A stretch of 17,996 bases of DNA from Labilithrix luteola. GTDB lineage: Bacteria; Myxococcota_A; Polyangia; Polyangiales; Polyangiaceae. Of the stretch, positions 15,894 through 17,996 are shown in pieces. The stretch lies in NCBI GenBank assembly GCA_026225435.1, contig JAMFST010000736.1:1-17996 (forward strand), written 5' to 3'. Under the pieces are notes generated by a model that was not told where the DNA came from, ran no database searches, and was given only the letters and a program-made list of their open reading frames with translations. Within the stretch, counting starts at the first letter, position 1. The number at the start of each line of letters is the position of its first letter. The translations under genes were made by a program, and so were the position numbers.

Positions 15894-17996
15894 GCGGTCG
15901 CGGTCCTTTGTACAGTCGCAGCGTGCGCGGTGTCCGTGTCAGTGGAGCGGGTGATGGGCTTGCGCCAGGCGCTGTAGACGACCGGCACGAAGAAGAGGGT
16001 GGTCAAGGTGGCGAGGCACAGCCCGCCGATGACCGCGCGCCCGAGCGGCGCGTTCTGCTCGCCGCCTTCGCCGAGCCCGAGCGACATGGGGAGCATGCCG
16101 AGGATCATCGCCAGGGCGGTCATCATCACCGGGCGGAGGCGGGTGACGCCGGCGTTCCAGGCAGCCTGGCGCGGATCCATCCCCTCGGCCATCTGATCGT
16201 TGGCGAAGGTGACCATGAGGATGCTGTTCGAGGTGGCCACGCCGATGCTCATGATGGCGCCCATGAGCGCGGGGACCGACAGGTGTGTGCCCGAGGCGAA
16301 GAGCATCCAGACGATGCCGGCGAGCGCGCCGGGGAGCGCCGAGAGGATGATCACCGGGTCGAGCCACGACTGGAAGTTCACCACCATGAGGAAGTAGACC
16401 AGCATGACGGCGGCGATGATCCCGTAGGCCAGGCCGCGGAAGCTCGACTTCATGCTCTCCACCTGGCCGCGCACGGTGATGGTGGTGCCGCGGGGGAGCG
16501 TCTTGTTCGCCTCGGCGACCAGCTTGTCGATCTGAGCCGAGACCGAGCCGAGGTCGGCGCCGTCGACGTTGGCCTGCACGTCGAAGGCGGGGAGGGCGTT
16601 GTAGTGGGTGACGTTGACCGCCGCCGAGTCGCGGCTGAAGGCCGCCAGGTTGCCGAGCATCTCCGGCTGCTTGCCGACCGGCAGGTGCACCGGCGTCTGG
16701 CGGACGGCGTCGAAGGAGTCGACCTTGTACTGCGGGGTCTGGACGGCCACCAGGTACTGGACCCCCTTCTGCGGATCGAGCCAGAAGTTCGGCGAGACCT
16801 GCCCGCTGGAGCTGAGCGAGACGACCGCCTCGTTGGAGACATCGTGCATGGTGACGCCCTGCTCGGAGGCCTCGGTGCGGTCGATGTTCATCCGTACCTC
16901 CGGCTGGTAGGCGACCTGCGCCAGGTGCACGTCGACGGCGCCGCGCACCTTCATCAGGTTGTCCCGCAGGGTGCGGGCCACCTGGTAGCCCTTGTCCTTG
17001 TTGGCCAGCGGGCCGACCACCTGGATGTCGATGGGGGCCGACAGACCGAAGTTGAGCACCTGGGTGGTGATGTCCGGCGCGAGGAAGAAGACCTCGGTGG
17101 TGGGCAGATCGATGGCGAAGCGGCGGCGCAGCTCCTGGATGTAGCCCTCGGTCGGGTGGTGGTCCTCGCTCAGCTGCACCAGCATCTCGCAGTCGGCGGA
17201 CGAGATCATCGACGAGTCGCCGAGCGCGAGGTTCAGACCGCTCACCGGCAGGCCGATGTTGTCGATGACCGTGACGACCTCGTCCTTGGGGACCACCTTC
17301 TTGATCTCGTCCTCCACCTTCTCGATCAGCTGCTCGGTGCTCTCGATGCGGGTGCCCGGGTTGGCGCGCACGTGCATGCGGATCTGGCCGGCGTCGACGG
17401 TGGGGAAGAAGTCCTGGCCGAGGAAGGGGAAGAGACCGACCAGCGAGAGCGCGACGAAGACGCCGAAGCCGACGGTCACCAGCTTCTTGTTGGTGAGGGC
17501 GACGTCGAGGAACCCGCCGTAGCGGCGGCGCAGGCGCTCGAAGTGGACGTTGAAGCGCTCGTGGATGCGGAAGATGAAGTCCTTCTTGCCGCTCCCGCTG
17601 CCGTCGTAGAGGTGCACCTCGGCGCCGAGGAGGTGGTTCATCATCGTCGGCACCAGGGTGCGCGAGAGGAAGTACGAGGTCATCATGGCGAAGACGACCG
17701 CCATGCCGAGCGGCGTGAAGAGCGAGCGTGCGGCGCCGGAGATGAAGGCCACCGGGATGAAGACGATGCAGATGCAGAGCGTCGCGACCAGCGCGGGGAC
17801 GGCGATCTGCTGCGCGCCGTCGAGGATGGCGGTGACGATCGGCTTCTTCATGCCCAGGTTGCGGTGCACGTTCTCCAGCTCGACAGTCGCGTCGTCGACG
17901 AGGATGCCGACGGCGAGGGACAGACCGCCGAGCGTCATCAGGTTCAGCGTCTGCCCGAGGCAGCCGAGGATGATGAGCGAGACGAGGATCGACAGC
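15890..17996 (-). CDS. RND efflux permease subunit (partial, N-terminus outside window)
   Basis: The proton-driven inner-membrane transporter is open to the right edge, with 701 residues visible of a normal length of about 1,030-1,060. It enters at LSILVSLIILGCLGQ. The proton-relay DD of TM4 is at visible residues 34-35 (GILVDDATVELEN). A mid-molecule periplasmic domain follows (about 175-500), then the C-terminal helix bundle (GLAYGIIAAVMLVYFLMVV, LSALPGALAGIVWMLF, MSIGVATSNSILMVTFA, PVMMTALAMILGMLPM, ATLTTLFFVPVVYS). The TM10 segment reads ATSNSI, without the AKNAI lysine of AcrB-type pumps, so the relay network differs. The apparent start at 17938 is only an internal Met. Substrate class cannot be fixed; a drug/hydrophobic-compound pump is more likely than a metal pump. 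Confidence 0.95.
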   Translation of the reverse strand, partial: LSILVSLIILGCLGQTLNLMTLGGLSLAVGILVDDATVELENVHRNLGMKKPIVTAILDGAQQIAVPALVATLCICIVFIPVAFISGAARSLFTPLGMAVVFAMMTSYFLSRTLVPTMMNHLLGAEVHLYDGSGSGKKDFIFRIHERFNVHFERLRRRYGGFLDVALTNKKLVTVGFGVFVALSLVGLFPFLGQDFFPTVDAGQIRMHVRANPGTRIESTEQLIEKVEDEIKKVVPKDEVVTVIDNIGLPVSGLNLALGDSSMISSADCEMLVQLSEDHHPTEGYIQELRRRFAIDLPTTEVFFLAPDITTQVLNFGLSAPIDIQVVGPLANKDKGYQVARTLRDNLMKVRGAVDVHLAQVAYQPEVRMNIDRTEASEQGVTMHDVSNEAVVSLSSSGQVSPNFWLDPQKGVQYLVAVQTPQYKVDSFDAVRQTPVHLPVGKQPEMLGNLAAFSRDSAAVNVTHYNALPAFDVQANVDGADLGSVSAQIDKLVAEANKTLPRGTTITVRGQVESMKSSFRGLAYGIIAAVMLVYFLMVVNFQSWLDPVIILSALPGALAGIVWMLFASGTHLSVPALMGAIMSIGVATSNSILMVTFANDQMAEGMDPRQAAWNAGVTRLRPVMMTALAMILGMLPMSLGLGEGGEQNAPLGRAVIGGLCLATLTTLFFVPVVYSAWRKPITRSTDTDTAHAATVQRTATA

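Overview
This is an 18 kb window of very GC-rich DNA, densely packed with genes that use G/C-ending codons. GC content, proteome style and the Complex I sequences suggest a Myxococcota-like deltaproteobacterium, probably of the Polyangia type. That placement is inferred from style and family resemblance, not from a marker gene. No RNA genes, insertion sequences or CRISPR arrays are visible.

Region 1 (1-9708, all minus strand) is most of a respiratory Complex I (NADH:quinone oxidoreductase) cluster. Read in the direction of transcription it is nuoE, nuoF, an 89-nt structured gap, then nuoJ, nuoK, nuoL, nuoM and nuoN with ATGA overlaps or short gaps. It is followed at once by a partial lipoprotein gene with a possible cupredoxin-like domain that runs off the left edge. 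nuoG, nuoH and nuoI, which usually lie between nuoF and nuoJ, are absent here, and nuoA-D are not in the window. NuoE and NuoF form the NADH-oxidising tip. NuoJ, K, L, M and N form proton-pumping membrane-arm subunits. NuoL has a His-rich loop and an unusual soluble C-terminal domain. NuoM has an N-terminal membrane extension.

Region 2 (9709-11912, plus strand) starts with a 201-bp divergent promoter region. Two translationally overlapping genes follow. The first encodes a zinc-ribbon protein with a long Gly/Pro/Gln/Tyr low-complexity repeat region and a C-terminal DUF4234 membrane domain. The second encodes a small DUF2752 membrane protein.

Region 3 (11774-14558, minus strand) holds an AidB-like acyl-CoA dehydrogenase, its upstream GTGA-overlapping TetR-family regulator, a pair of TetR-type palindromic operators in front of the regulator, and a 78-residue protein of unknown function. 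The dehydrogenase gene overlaps the convergent DUF2752 gene by 139 nt.

Region 4 (14604-17996, minus strand) holds an RND efflux pair: a periplasmic adaptor and the C-terminal two-thirds of an RND permease, cut by the right edge. The RND genes lie upstream of and co-directional with the 78-aa gene and tetR, so the regulator may control efflux, the acyl-CoA dehydrogenase, or both.
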